Source: an uncultured Lachnospiraceae bacterium (GTDB lineage Bacteria; Bacillota; Clostridia; Lachnospirales; Lachnospiraceae). Taken from it: a stretch of 58,908 bases of DNA. The notes beneath the pieces were generated by a model. That model did no database searches. It was not told the origin of the DNA and saw nothing but the letters and a program-made list of their open reading frames with translations. How positions within the stretch are numbered: the first letter of the stretch is position 1; each line of letters opens with the position of its first letter. This document shows positions 49,710 to 58,856 of the stretch, in pieces. The DNA is taken from contig CAJUBP010000024.1 of the NCBI GenBank assembly GCA_910584585.1, positions 4,835 through 63,742 on the forward strand. The letters run 5' to 3'. The position numbers and the translations under genes are program-made.

Positions 49710-52700
49710 TGCCGAAAAATCCGAATATTAAGAAAGTGTTAGTCATCGGTTCCGGCCCCATTGTCATCGGGCAGGCGGCGGAATTTGATTACGCAGGAAC
49801 CCAGGCGTGCCGTTCCTTGAAAGAAGAGGGTGTGGAAGTGGTTCTGGTAAATTCCAATCCCGCTACGATTATGACGGATAAGGAAATTGCGGATGAAGTA
49901 TATATTGAGCCCTTAACGGCAAGGGTCTTAGAACAGATTATTTTAAAAGAAAAGCCGGACAGTGTGCTGCCTACCCTGGGCGGACAGGCCGGACTGAACC
50001 TGGGCATGGAGCTGGCGGAATCCGGTTTCCTGGAAAAAAACGGGGTGAAGCTGATTGGCACCACGGCGGAAACGATTTTCAAGGCGGAGGACCGGCAGGC
50101 TTTTAAGGATACCATGGAAAAAATCGGGGAGCCCTGCGCCCCTTCCCTGGTGGTTCACAACGTAGAAGACGGCATTGCTTTTACCAACACCATCGGCTAT
50201 CCGGTGGTGCTGCGTCCGGCCTATACCCTGGGCGGCAGCGGCGGCGGAATCGCTCACAATGAGACAGAGCTGATGGAGATTCTTGCCAATGGGCTCAGGC
50301 TCAGCCGGGTAGGGGAAGTATTGGTAGAGCGGTGCATTGCCGGCTGGAAAGAAATTGAATACGAAGTGATGCGTGACGGGGCGGGCAACTGCATTACCGT
50401 CTGCAATATGGAAAATATCGATCCGGTGGGCGTCCATACCGGGGACAGCATCGTGGTGGCCCCTTCCCAGACCTTAGGGGACAAGGAATACCAGATGCTC
50501 CGCACTTCCGCGTTAAATATTATTTCTGAACTAAATATTACCGGCGGCTGCAATGTTCAGTACGCCCTGCATCCTTCCAGTTTTGAATACTGCGTCATTG
50601 AGGTGAATCCCCGCGTCAGCCGTTCTTCCGCCCTGGCCAGCAAGGCCACCGGATATCCCATTGCCAAGGTGGCGGCCAAAATCGCCCTGGGCTACACACT
50701 GGATGAGATTAAAAACGCCATTACAGGGAAAACCTACGCCAGCTTTGAACCCATGCTGGACTACTGCGTGGTAAAAATCCCCAGACTGCCCTTTGACAAA
50801 TTCATCACCGCAAAGCGTTCCTTAACGACCCAGATGAAAGCGACGGGAGAGGTCATGAGCATCTGCACCAATTTTGAAGGGGCGCTGATGAAAGCCGTCC
50901 GCTCTCTGGAGCAGCATGTGGACAGTATGCGAAGCTATGATTTTACCGGGCTTTCCAAAGAGGAACTGAAGAAAAAACTGGAAAAAGCAGACGACCGGAG
51001 AATCTGGGTGATTGCAGAAGCTCTGCGGAAAGGAATTTCCTATGAGGAGATTCATGAGATTACCCAAATTGACCTGTGGTTTATAGATAAAATTGCCATT
51101 CTCACAGAGATGGAAGCCCGCCTGGAGCAGGAAGAACTGACGCCGGAGCTGCTAAAAGAGGCCAAACGCATAGAATTTCCGGACTGCGTGATTGCGGCGT
51201 TGACCGGTAAGACGGAAACAGAGATTCGGGACATACGGGGCAAAAATGGAATTACAGCGGCTTTTAAGATGGTAGATACCTGCGCGGCGGAATTTGCGGC
51301 GGAAACTCCTTATTATTATTCCTGCTTCGGCAGTGAGAATGAAGCGGTTTGCGATAACGAGTATTTGGAAGGAAAGAAAAAAGCCCGCCGCAAAAAAGTT
51401 CTGGTGCTGGGTTCCGGCCCCATCCGCATCGGCCAGGGAATCGAATTCGATTACTGTTCGGTACACTGTACCTGGGCCTTTTCCCGGGAAGGCTATGAGA
51501 CAATTATCATCAATAACAATCCGGAAACGGTTTCCACCGACTTCGACATTGCGGATAAATTGTATTTTGAACCCCTGACCCCGGAAGATGTGGAAAACGT
51601 GGTGCGTTTCGAACGGCCCGACGGGGCGGTGGTGCAGTTCGGCGGCCAGACGGCCATCAAATTGACGGAAAGCCTGATGAAAATGGGCGTTCCGATTCTG
51701 GGAACCAAAGCGGAAGATGTGGACGCGGCGGAAGATCGGGAACTGTTTGATAAAATTTTAGAGAAGACTCAGATTCCCCGGGCGGCGGGAGGAACCGTAT
51801 TTACCGCGGAAGAAGCAAAAGAAGTCGCCAACCGCCTGGGCTATCCGGTATTGGTGCGTCCCTCCTATGTGCTGGGAGGCCAGGGAATGCAGATTGCGTA
51901 TACCGATCAGGAAATCGAAGAGTTTATGGAAATTATCAACCGGATTGCCCAGGATCATCCCATTTTGGTGGACAAGTATCTGCAGGGAAAAGAAATCGAA
52001 GTGGACGCTGTCTGCGACGGCGCGGACATTCTGATTCCGGGAATTATGGAGCATATTGAGCGTACCGGGGTACACTCCGGCGACAGCATTTCCGTTTATC
52101 CGGCGCCCACCATCAGCCCGGAGGTAAAAGAAAAAATCGTGGAATACACCAAGCGGCTGGCGAAAGCCCTTCATGTGGTGGGGCTTATCAATATTCAGTT
52201 TATTGCCATGGAGGAAGAGGTGTATGTGATCGAGGTAAATCCCCGTTCCTCCCGGACCGTTCCCTACATCAGCAAAGTGACGGGAATCCCCATTGTGGAT
52301 CTGGCGGCCCGGGTCATGCTGGGCAATACTTTAAAAAGCATAGGCTATCCTGCCGGGCTTGCGCCGGAAGCGGAATATGTGGCGGTTAAAATGCCGGTAT
52401 TTTCCTTCGAGAAGCTTCGGGGCGCGGAAATCAGCCTTGGGCCGGAAATGAAATCCACCGGAGAGTGCCTGGGAATTGCCAAAACCTTTGACGAGGCATT
52501 GTACAAAGCATTTCTCGGGGCAGGCGTGCAGCTTCCCAAATACAGGCAGATGATCATGACCGTCAAAGACGCCGATAAACCGGAAGCAGTGGAAGTGGCC
52601 AGACGGTTCGAGGCGTTAGGCTATAAAATTTACGCTACCAGAAGCACGGCAAAATATCTTAAAGCCCGGGGCGTCAGCGCAAGACGCATCAATAAGATTT

Positions 52701-52945
52701 CCCAGGAATCTCCCAACGTGATGGACCTGATTCTGGGCCATAAAATTGATGTGGTAATTGACACCCCCACCCAGGGACGGGATAAGAGCCGGGACGGTTT
52801 TCTAATCCGCCGTAACGCCATAGAGACAGGCGTATACTGCATCACAGCCATGGACACAGCCAATGCTCTGGCAGAGAGCCTGGAGCATGCCACAGCCAGT
52901 GAGGAACTGGATTTGATTGATATTGCGAAGGTAAAAAATATTTAA
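49709..52945 (+). CDS. carB: Carbamoyl-phosphate synthase large subunit
   Basis: This 1078-residue protein is full length, with the duplicated synthetase halves each starting KKVLV(I/L)GSGPI(V/R)IGQ. Each half has an ATP-grasp domain (VLRPAYTLGGSGGGIA and VLVRPSYVLGGQGMQIAY) and the C-terminal MGS-like regulatory domain. It makes carbamoyl phosphate from bicarbonate, ATP and ammonia delivered by CarA. Confidence 0.98.
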   Translation: MPKNPNIKKVLVIGSGPIVIGQAAEFDYAGTQACRSLKEEGVEVVLVNSNPATIMTDKEIADEVYIEPLTARVLEQIILKEKPDSVLPTLGGQAGLNLGMELAESGFLEKNGVKLIGTTAETIFKAEDRQAFKDTMEKIGEPCAPSLVVHNVEDGIAFTNTIGYPVVLRPAYTLGGSGGGIAHNETELMEILANGLRLSRVGEVLVERCIAGWKEIEYEVMRDGAGNCITVCNMENIDPVGVHTGDSIVVAPSQTLGDKEYQMLRTSALNIISELNITGGCNVQYALHPSSFEYCVIEVNPRVSRSSALASKATGYPIAKVAAKIALGYTLDEIKNAITGKTYASFEPMLDYCVVKIPRLPFDKFITAKRSLTTQMKATGEVMSICTNFEGALMKAVRSLEQHVDSMRSYDFTGLSKEELKKKLEKADDRRIWVIAEALRKGISYEEIHEITQIDLWFIDKIAILTEMEARLEQEELTPELLKEAKRIEFPDCVIAALTGKTETEIRDIRGKNGITAAFKMVDTCAAEFAAETPYYYSCFGSENEAVCDNEYLEGKKKARRKKVLVLGSGPIRIGQGIEFDYCSVHCTWAFSREGYETIIINNNPETVSTDFDIADKLYFEPLTPEDVENVVRFERPDGAVVQFGGQTAIKLTESLMKMGVPILGTKAEDVDAAEDRELFDKILEKTQIPRAAGGTVFTAEEAKEVANRLGYPVLVRPSYVLGGQGMQIAYTDQEIEEFMEIINRIAQDHPILVDKYLQGKEIEVDAVCDGADILIPGIMEHIERTGVHSGDSISVYPAPTISPEVKEKIVEYTKRLAKALHVVGLINIQFIAMEEEVYVIEVNPRSSRTVPYISKVTGIPIVDLAARVMLGNTLKSIGYPAGLAPEAEYVAVKMPVFSFEKLRGAEISLGPEMKSTGECLGIAKTFDEALYKAFLGAGVQLPKYRQMIMTVKDADKPEAVEVARRFEALGYKIYATRSTAKYLKARGVSARRINKISQESPNVMDLILGHKIDVVIDTPTQGRDKSRDGFLIRRNAIETGVYCITAMDTANALAESLEHATASEELDLIDIAKVKNI

Positions 52946-53053
52946 AATAACTTCATGACATGGCTGAGAATCTTTTTTTGGACTGCCGTTTTCTGGAGCG
53001 AACAATCTATAAACCCAAAGATGAAAAGAATTTGCAGGAGGATGGGAAATTTT

Positions 53054-53605
53054 ATGGAATATACTTGGAATGATATCCAACAGCACATTGCCGGCTGCAC
53101 CCAATGTCCGCTGAGCCAGACCAGAAGCCGGCCTGTGATGGGACGCGGAAGCCATCAGGCCGAAATAATGCTGATTGCTGAAGCGCCCGGAGGGGAGGAA
53201 GACCGGCAGGGGATTCCTTTTGTAGGCCGCTCCGGGGAAATCCTGGATCGGCTTTTGAAAGACTGCGGGCTCAGCAGAGAAGAGATTTACATTACCAATA
53301 TTTTAAAATGCCATCCTCCCGGCAACCGGGATCCGAGAGAAGAGGAAAAGGCAGCGTGTTTTCCATATTTGAAATATGAAACATTTCTTCTAAAACCTAA
53401 AATTATCGTCTGTCTCGGCCGGGTGGCGGCTCAGCGCATTATCTCGCCGGATTTTAAGATTACCAGACAGCACGGCGCCTGGATATGCCGGAAAAACTGC
53501 GCGCTGACTGCCACGTACCATCCTTCGGCAATTCTGCGGGATCCATCTAAATATGAAATTGCCAGGGAAGACTTTTGTGAGATTGTAAGAAAGCGGGATT
53601 TATAG
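53054..53605 (+). CDS. Family 4 uracil-DNA glycosylase
   Basis: This 183-residue protein has the CTQCPL cysteine pair and the motif EAPGGEEDRQGIPFVGRSGEILD, a second cysteine pair around KCHPPGNRDP...AAC (4Fe-4S ligands), and the TYHPSAILR motif. It excises uracil from DNA. ATG 53054 lies 12 nt after AGGAGG; ATG 53042 overlaps that site, and the longer N-terminus lacks homology. Confidence 0.92.
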   Translation: MEYTWNDIQQHIAGCTQCPLSQTRSRPVMGRGSHQAEIMLIAEAPGGEEDRQGIPFVGRSGEILDRLLKDCGLSREEIYITNILKCHPPGNRDPREEEKAACFPYLKYETFLLKPKIIVCLGRVAAQRIISPDFKITRQHGAWICRKNCALTATYHPSAILRDPSKYEIAREDFCEIVRKRDL

Positions 53606-53741
53606 GAAATTTAAGCAATTTTCTGCAGTAAGATGGAGGCATGGTTAACAGCCTGGTGATCAATTCCTGTCCCGGCCAGATAGTCTTCTGTGGAGGATTT
53701 ATTGCGGAGCGCAATTGAAAAATGTATGGATGTGATGAACG

Positions 53742-53906
53742 ATGAAAAATAATTTGTTAAAGTTTACCCTTCGAATAGATGCGGAATTATTAGAAAAATT
53801 TCGGTATATAGCGGAATATAATGCCCGTTCGGCAAACAGAGAATTAGAAATTGTAATCAAAAAGTATGTGGAACAGTTTGAAAAACGAAATGGTAAAATT
53901 GAATAA
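53742..53906 (+). CDS. 54-aa Arc-like ribbon-helix-helix protein
   Basis: A short frame from ATG 53742 encodes MKNNLLKFTLRIDAELLEKF followed by RYIAEYNARSANRELEIVIK and KYVEQFEKRNGKIE. The beta strand (KFTLRID) and two helices match the Arc/MetJ ribbon-helix-helix fold, and NREL-IV-KYV is a standard Arc-family ending. The SD is weak (GGATGTGATG). It is probably a small DNA-binding regulator, perhaps an orphan antitoxin; no partner is visible. Confidence 0.65.
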   Translation: MKNNLLKFTLRIDAELLEKFRYIAEYNARSANRELEIVIKKYVEQFEKRNGKIE

Positions 53907-53948
53907 GCCAGTTCCATGTTGAATATGCGGAACTGGCAATTCTGATTT

Positions 53949-54428
53949 TTACAAAAATTTTTTAGAGGCTTCCGGGGTTAAATCAGTAAAACGGCTTAAT
54001 GTGCTGTTATGGTATTTATCTGAATAAGTCACATCCTCTCCGAACCATTCCGGCGGAAGAAAGTTATTTGCCTCTTCTTCTGTCGCGAATTCCACTTCCG
54101 CAAGAACCAGAGGCGCCAGTTTTCCTTCAAAAATATCCAGTTCAATGGTATAGGCAGGAGGCAGCGGGATCAGATATCTTTTTTTCGAAATGAGAATGCC
54201 GTCAGCCTTGGAGCGAAGATGGCAGTAGGCTTCCCGGGTAAGGGGCAGATTGTATTCCTCCCGCACCATCAGCCCTTTGGATTTGTAGGTGAGGTAATAT
54301 TCTTCGTCCTGCCTGCGGACGCGGACGACAGGTTCGGTGCATAAATAGCCCTGTTCAATTTGATGAAAAGGAAAGGAGTCTAGATTGTGGGGCAGTGATT
54401 GGATCAAAAATTTGCGTTCAATTTCCAT
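53949..54428 (-). CDS. CYTH-domain protein
   Basis: This 159-residue protein has the CYTH hallmark EIERKFL at the N-terminus (ExExK) and alternating charged strands (RVRRQDEEYYLTYKSKG, IELDIFEGKLAPLVLAEVEFATEEEA) that line a triphosphate tunnel. Bacterial members hydrolyse inorganic triphosphate or related substrates; the exact substrate is not decidable. It converges with the small RHH gene, 42 bp apart. Confidence 0.9.
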   Translation of the reverse strand: MEIERKFLIQSLPHNLDSFPFHQIEQGYLCTEPVVRVRRQDEEYYLTYKSKGLMVREEYNLPLTREAYCHLRSKADGILISKKRYLIPLPPAYTIELDIFEGKLAPLVLAEVEFATEEEANNFLPPEWFGEDVTYSDKYHNSTLSRFTDLTPEASKKFL

Positions 54429-54563
54429 AAAAAAATCTCCCTGAATTGTTGCGGCAACAGTTTCTGTGAAATTGATTGTAGCATTTCCGGTATCTCATGT
54501 CAACGCTTCTGGAAAAGAACAAAGTGGGACTTCACAGTGGCACGGTATTTCCTATAAGATAAA

Positions 54564-54603
54564 AAATTCCCCAGCCTTGTTAACATCCAAAGCTGGGGAA
54601 TTT
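54564..54603. terminator. Bidirectional intrinsic terminator
   Basis: AAATTCCCCAGC (54564-54575) and GCTGGGGAATTT (54592-54603) form a 12-bp stem with a 16-nt loop. Read on the minus strand it is followed by a T tract, so it best serves the spore protein gene. Confidence 0.85.
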
Positions 54604-54708
54604 CTATTTGGTCAGTGTAACATTTGACCTGCTTAACCTGCCGGCGGCTGCAGAGATTGGCAGCCTGTCGAAGGGCAAATTAAGCAGCATAAAAGTTCCT
54701 TGCAAGTG

Positions 54709-54933
54709 TTACTGCTGTCCGCCGGACATCTGCTGTTCCTGTTTCATAATCATCTTCTTAACCATTTCTCCGCCGATAGAACCAGCCTGAGCAGAAGTTA
54801 AGTCACCGTTGTAGCCCTCTTTCAAAGGTACGCCGATTTCAGATGCAACCTCCTGTTTAAAACGGTTCATTGCCTCTTTTGCCTGAGGTACTGCCATTTT
54901 ACTTGTGTTAGAACCAGAATTGCTGTTAGCCAT
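54709..54933 (-). CDS. Alpha/beta-type small acid-soluble spore protein
   Basis: This 74-residue protein (VPQAKEAMNRFKQEVASEIGVPLKEGYNGDLTSAQAGSIGGEMVKKMI) is a classic alpha/beta SASP that coats spore DNA. The EVASEIG segment is the germination-protease cleavage region. GGAGGTGAATCG precedes the ATG. It shows that the host forms endospores. Expression is expected from a forespore sigma factor, but I could not find a clear sigma-G promoter. Confidence 0.95.
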   Translation of the reverse strand: MANSNSGSNTSKMAVPQAKEAMNRFKQEVASEIGVPLKEGYNGDLTSAQAGSIGGEMVKKMIMKQEQQMSGGQQ

Positions 54934-54981
54934 TTCGATTCACCTCCAAATATTTTTCTTATTGTTTTCTTTCAGGCAAGA

Positions 54982-55018
54982 ACATCATTCCGAAATGGCT
55001 CATTCCTGGGAATGATGT
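54982..55018. promoter_or_regulatory. Inverted repeat upstream of spore protein gene
   Basis: ACATCATTCC (54982-54991) and GGAATGATGT (55009-55018) form a 10-bp stem with a 17-nt loop. It lies in the 251-bp gap between the spore protein and AraC genes, both on the minus strand. It may end AraC transcription or sit in the spore gene leader. There is no U tract. Confidence 0.4.
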
Positions 55019-55134
55019 CCGCCTCGAAACGTTGTTGCTTACCATGGTGTTATTATCTGCAAAGGAAATGAAATTATAATGGAAAATATTATGTTTTCTG
55101 GTTAAAAATGTTAAAGGGTTTTATCTGGCAGGCG

Positions 55135-55263
55135 GATTCCGCTTTATTTTCAGATATTCTCCGGGCGTCGTATGGTACTTCTTTTTAAATGCCCGGCGTA
55201 AGATTCCGCTTTATTTTCAGATATTCCCCGGGCGTCATATGGTACTTCTTTTTAAATGCCCGG
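55135..55263 (-). repeat. Duplicated 3' end of AraC gene (62-bp copies, 67-bp period)
   Basis: 55202-55263, the last ~20 codons of the AraC gene, recurs at 55135-55196 with a few base changes. The shift of 67 bp puts the extra copy in another frame, after the gene's stop at 55185-55187. Confidence 0.93.
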
Positions 55264-56090
55264 TGAAAATAGGAAAGGTTGCGAAATCCCACTGACAGAG
55301 AAACCTCCAGAATGGTGGCGCTGTCGTCTTCAAACAGTTCCACCGCTTTTTCCAGCCGGAGATTGTTCAGGTATTCCATGCAGGTCATGTTCATGTGTTT
55401 TTTAAAAAAGCGCATGAAATGATATTCGCTGAAGTAACAGAGGCCGGCCAAATCAGAAACAGTGAGAGCGTCCATGTAATGCAGTTCCATATAATCCAGG
55501 ACTGTTTTCAATTTTTCGGAAGAAAGGATGACGGAATGATCCGGTGCCGGCGCAGTCTCCTGATATTGCAGCAGCAGGAAAATAGCCTGCAGAAACAGGG
55601 ATTTTAAAGCCAGTTCATAGCCGGGAAGATCGCCGTTGTACAGAGAACTGATTTGGGCAAATAATTTCCGCAGGGAAAAATAAACGGGATGTTCCGGTTT
55701 TATCACCCAGGGCAGAATGATTTCATGGTGAGCCAAAGGCAGCAGATATCTGGCGGAACAGATGTCGGTGGAATTTCCGCCCAGAAAATTCATATGAAAC
55801 ACGTAGGTTTCGGAACGCAGGGCTCCTGCCGGCTGAATGGAAGCGGAATGCAGCATCAGCGGCGGGACGAAAATCAAATCTTCCGGTTCTACTGTGTATT
55901 CAGTCAGCTCAATCTGATAGGAACCCTGTCCTTCCAGAATCAGCGTGAATTCTGCTTCCTCGTGCCAGTGATTGGTCAATACGGGGTATTGGGGCGACAG
56001 GGCGGTGATGTATTTTTGTATGGGAAAAAAAGCTTCTCCGTGCCGCGCGTCTTCTTTTTGTTCTAAAATCAAAGAATGTAATTTTTTCAT
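55185..56090 (-). CDS. AraC-family regulator with cupin-type N-terminus
   Basis: This 301-residue protein has an N-terminal cupin-like sensing domain (HWHEEAEFTLILEGQGSYQIE) and two C-terminal HTHs (VSDLAGLCYFSEYHFMRFFKKH; ILEVSLSVGFRNLSYFHRAFKKKYHMTPGEY). GGAG lies 6 nt before ATG 56090. It is divergent from the GH13 glucosidase, so it probably responds to a sugar and controls it. Its last residues (NLTPGI) come from the duplication junction, and downstream DNA carries a spare copy of the C-terminus. Confidence 0.88.
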   Translation of the reverse strand: MKKLHSLILEQKEDARHGEAFFPIQKYITALSPQYPVLTNHWHEEAEFTLILEGQGSYQIELTEYTVEPEDLIFVPPLMLHSASIQPAGALRSETYVFHMNFLGGNSTDICSARYLLPLAHHEIILPWVIKPEHPVYFSLRKLFAQISSLYNGDLPGYELALKSLFLQAIFLLLQYQETAPAPDHSVILSSEKLKTVLDYMELHYMDALTVSDLAGLCYFSEYHFMRFFKKHMNMTCMEYLNNLRLEKAVELFEDDSATILEVSLSVGFRNLSYFHRAFKKKYHMTPGEYLKIKRNLTPGI

Positions 56091-56135
56091 AAGAATCTCC
56101 ATTAAAATAGCAGGATTGTGTTATAACAGGCAAAT

Positions 56136-56179
56136 ATACTGCAAGAAAATCCGAATAATTACCATTATAATAGCAGTAT
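56136..56179. promoter_or_regulatory. Intergenic inverted repeat and -10 box, AraC/GH13 divergent region
   Basis: ATACTGC (56136-56142) and GCAGTAT (56173-56179) flank a TATAAT (56166-56171) pointing towards the glucosidase gene, with no good -35 box. The layout fits an AraC-controlled promoter. The rest of this 211-bp gap shows no gene. Confidence 0.4.
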
Positions 56180-56301
56180 CTTACAGAAAAAGATAGCGGT
56201 CTGACAAAAAAATAGAAAGAAAAGAGCCCCTTGGGTGAAAATATTCAGAAGTTGGATGAATGGCGGACAGCGCGGCCTGGGCGGCGGAAAGGAAGGACAG
56301 T

Positions 56302-58044
56302 ATGGAAAGAAAATGGTGGCATGACAAAGTGGCGTATCAGATTTATCCCAAAAGCTTTTATGACGCCAATGGAGACGGCATCGGGGATTTGCGGGGGATT
56401 ATTTCCAAATTAGATTATCTGAAGGAGCTGGGCATTGACATTATCTGGATTTCGCCCATTTATCAGTCCCCCTTTGTAGATCAGGGATACGATATTTCCG
56501 ATTATTATAAAATCGCTCCAGAGTTCGGCACCATGGAAGATTTTGACGAATTATTGGCGGAGGCGGAAAAGCGGGGAATGTACATTTTGATGGATCTGGT
56601 GATCAACCATTGTTCTGACAAACATGAGTGGTTTCAGAAAGCGCTGGCAGATCCGGAAGGAAAATACGCGGACTATTTTTATTTCCGCAAAGGAAAAGAC
56701 GGAAATCCGCCCAGTAATTACCGTTCCTATTTCGGCGGAAGCTGCTGGGAGCCGGTGCCGGGCACAGACAAATATTATTTTCATGCCTTTGCCAAAGAGC
56801 AGCCGGATTTGAATTGGGAAAACCCCAGAATGAAACAGGAACTTTACGATATGATCAACTGGTGGCTGGAGAAAGGGCTGGCAGGATTTCGGATTGACGC
56901 CATTATCAACATTAAGAAAAACACAGATTTTCCAGATTTGGAGCCGGACGGGCCGGATGGTCTGGCAGGATTTTACCGGGCAGTGGAGAGCACCCAGGGA
57001 GTGGGAGAGCTGCTGGCGGAATTAAAGCGGAACACCTTTGCGAAATATGACGCCTTTACTGTGGCGGAAGTGTTTAACATGCATGAGGAAGAACTGGGAG
57101 AATTTATCGGTGAGGACGGTCACTTTTCCACGATATTTGATTTCAGCGCCCACTGTCTCAGCGAAGGAGAACATGGCTGGTACGACGCGCCAGACATTGA
57201 TTTCAAGGAATGGAAGGAGACGGTGATTCAGTCTCAGATGAAATTACAGAAAGTGGGATTTGAAGCGAATATCATTGAAAATCATGATGAGGCCCGGGGC
57301 GTTTCCCGGTTTTTGCCGGAACACGCCAGGAATGCGGCCGGCACGAAAATGCTGGGCACCATAAGCCTGCTGCTGCGGGGAATTCCTTTCCTCTACCAGG
57401 GGCAGGAAATCGGAATGCAGAACTGTGTCTGGGAAAATATTGAGGAATGCGACGACATCAGCATGAAAGATCAGTACCAGACGGCCCTTGAGGCAGGGCT
57501 CACCTGTGAGGAAGCGCTGCAGACATGCGCAAGATTCAGCAGGGACAATGCCAGAACGCCCATGCAGTGGAGCGGCGAAAAATATGCAGGCTTTACCCAG
57601 GGAAAACCCTGGCTGAAAGTGAATCCTAATTATACAGAAATTAACGTAAAGGCGCAGCAGAAAGCGGAAGATTCCGTGCTGCATTACTATCAAAAACTGA
57701 TTGGGCTGCGCAAGTCAGAGGAATGGAAGGAAACATTTACCTACGGAACCTTCGCTCCTGCCTATGAACAGCAGGAAAATGTTATGGCGTTTTACCGGAT
57801 TCTGGATGGCAGCGCAGACAGCGGTTCGGCAGCCGGATCTTCCGACGGCAGTGCGGATCACGGCAGCGCCGGGAAGAAAACCCCGGAAAAAAGAGTATTG
57901 ATCGCGGCGAATTTCGGGAAAGAAATCGTAGAACTGCCTTTGGAATACCCAGTGAAACGGACGCTTCTTACCAACCTGCCCCAAAACTGCGCTGCCGAAA
58001 CCCTGAAGCTGGCCGGCTGCGGCGTAATGGTGCTGGAATGCTGA
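56302..58044 (+). CDS. GH13 alpha-glucosidase (oligo-1,6-glucosidase-like)
   Basis: This 580-residue cytoplasmic enzyme has the GH13 landmarks: YQIYPKSFYDANGDGIGDLRGI, nucleophile Asp in GFRIDAIINI, acid/base Glu in TVAEVFNMHEEE, and ENHDEARGVSRF with the third Asp. It cleaves alpha-glucosidic bonds in small oligosaccharides. The C-terminal domain has a Ser/Gly/Ala/Asp-rich insert (about residues 510-530, DGSADSGSAAGSSDGSAD) not expected in the family. ATG 56302 follows AAAGGAAGGACAGT; upstream ATGs lack homology. Confidence 0.93.
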   Translation: MERKWWHDKVAYQIYPKSFYDANGDGIGDLRGIISKLDYLKELGIDIIWISPIYQSPFVDQGYDISDYYKIAPEFGTMEDFDELLAEAEKRGMYILMDLVINHCSDKHEWFQKALADPEGKYADYFYFRKGKDGNPPSNYRSYFGGSCWEPVPGTDKYYFHAFAKEQPDLNWENPRMKQELYDMINWWLEKGLAGFRIDAIINIKKNTDFPDLEPDGPDGLAGFYRAVESTQGVGELLAELKRNTFAKYDAFTVAEVFNMHEEELGEFIGEDGHFSTIFDFSAHCLSEGEHGWYDAPDIDFKEWKETVIQSQMKLQKVGFEANIIENHDEARGVSRFLPEHARNAAGTKMLGTISLLLRGIPFLYQGQEIGMQNCVWENIEECDDISMKDQYQTALEAGLTCEEALQTCARFSRDNARTPMQWSGEKYAGFTQGKPWLKVNPNYTEINVKAQQKAEDSVLHYYQKLIGLRKSEEWKETFTYGTFAPAYEQQENVMAFYRILDGSADSGSAAGSSDGSADHGSAGKKTPEKRVLIAANFGKEIVELPLEYPVKRTLLTNLPQNCAAETLKLAGCGVMVLEC

Positions 58045-58125
58045 TATAAAATACACTCGTCAGAGAGTCATAATTAAATTGATGCAACAGATTACAATGA
58101 CGGGGTTCTTAATATGAATGATTTG

Positions 58126-58134
58126 TGATACAAT
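58126..58134 (+). promoter_or_regulatory. Candidate extended -10 (TGATACAAT) upstream of DJ-1 gene
   Basis: The sequence TGATACAAT fits an extended -10, with a poor TTCTTA 17 bp upstream. It lies about 140 bp before the DJ-1 start, in a 230-bp gap that otherwise shows no gene. Confidence 0.35.
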
Positions 58135-58274
58135 ATTCCTGGAGCTGAACAATAACCTGTCGACACAGCCTTACAGTGAATTTTTAAACTGTGAGAAAGA
58201 GATGAAATACTTTGAAAATAATATGTTTCATTGCTGTTTGTGCCTGAGCAGGGCGAAAGGAATGGGTGATTATC

Positions 58275-58829
58275 ATGAAAAAAACTGGTATATTCTTAGC
58301 AGAAGGATTTGAAGAAATCGAAGGACTGACTGTGGTGGATATTCTGCGCCGCGCAGGAGTGGAGGCGGTAACGATTTCCATTACGGGACAAAAGGAAGTA
58401 CAGGGTTCCCATAGAATTGGAGTTTTGGCAGATTGCCTGTATGAAGAAGTGGATTTCTCCGAACTGGACGGCATTGTGCTGCCAGGCGGCATGCCGGGAA
58501 CCACGAATCTGGGGAACCATTCCGGCGTAAATGAAACAATCAAATCATTCGCGGCCCAGGGAAAGCTGGTAGCGGCAATCTGCGCGGCTCCCAGTGTCCT
58601 GGGCCAGGCCGGAATTCTGGAAGGAAAAAAAGCGGCATGTTATCCAGGATTTGAGGACAAGCTGACAGGAGCGGAAGTTGTTTATGAAAAAGTTGCAGAA
58701 GCAGGAAATGTGATTACCAGCCGGGGAATGGGAACGGCAATTCCATTTGGCCTGCGCCTGGCGGCGTACCTGACCTCTGAGCAGAAAGCGAAAGAGCTGG
58801 CGGAATCTATTATTTACAGTGAAAGTTAG
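58275..58829 (+). CDS. DJ-1/PfpI (ThiJ-like) family protein
   Basis: This 184-residue protein has the DJ-1 layout: conserved Glu in LAEGFEEIEGLTVVDILRRAG, the nucleophile-elbow Cys in AAICAAPSVLG, and ITSRGMGTAIPFGLRL. Family members act in glyoxal or protein deglycation and oxidative stress; the substrate here is unknown. ATG 58275 was chosen for homology, with GGGTGATTATC upstream. Confidence 0.92.
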   Translation: MKKTGIFLAEGFEEIEGLTVVDILRRAGVEAVTISITGQKEVQGSHRIGVLADCLYEEVDFSELDGIVLPGGMPGTTNLGNHSGVNETIKSFAAQGKLVAAICAAPSVLGQAGILEGKKAACYPGFEDKLTGAEVVYEKVAEAGNVITSRGMGTAIPFGLRLAAYLTSEQKAKELAESIIYSES

Positions 58830-58836
58830 ACAATCA

Positions 58837-58856
58837 ATATTTCGATACACAGGAAA
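58837..58856 (+). repeat. Dispersed 20-bp motif ATATTTCGATACACAGGAAA (copy 2)
   Basis: Identical to the minus-strand copy at 41283-41302. Here it lies 8 bp after the DJ-1 stop. The remaining bases to the window end hold nothing I can identify. Confidence 0.7.
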
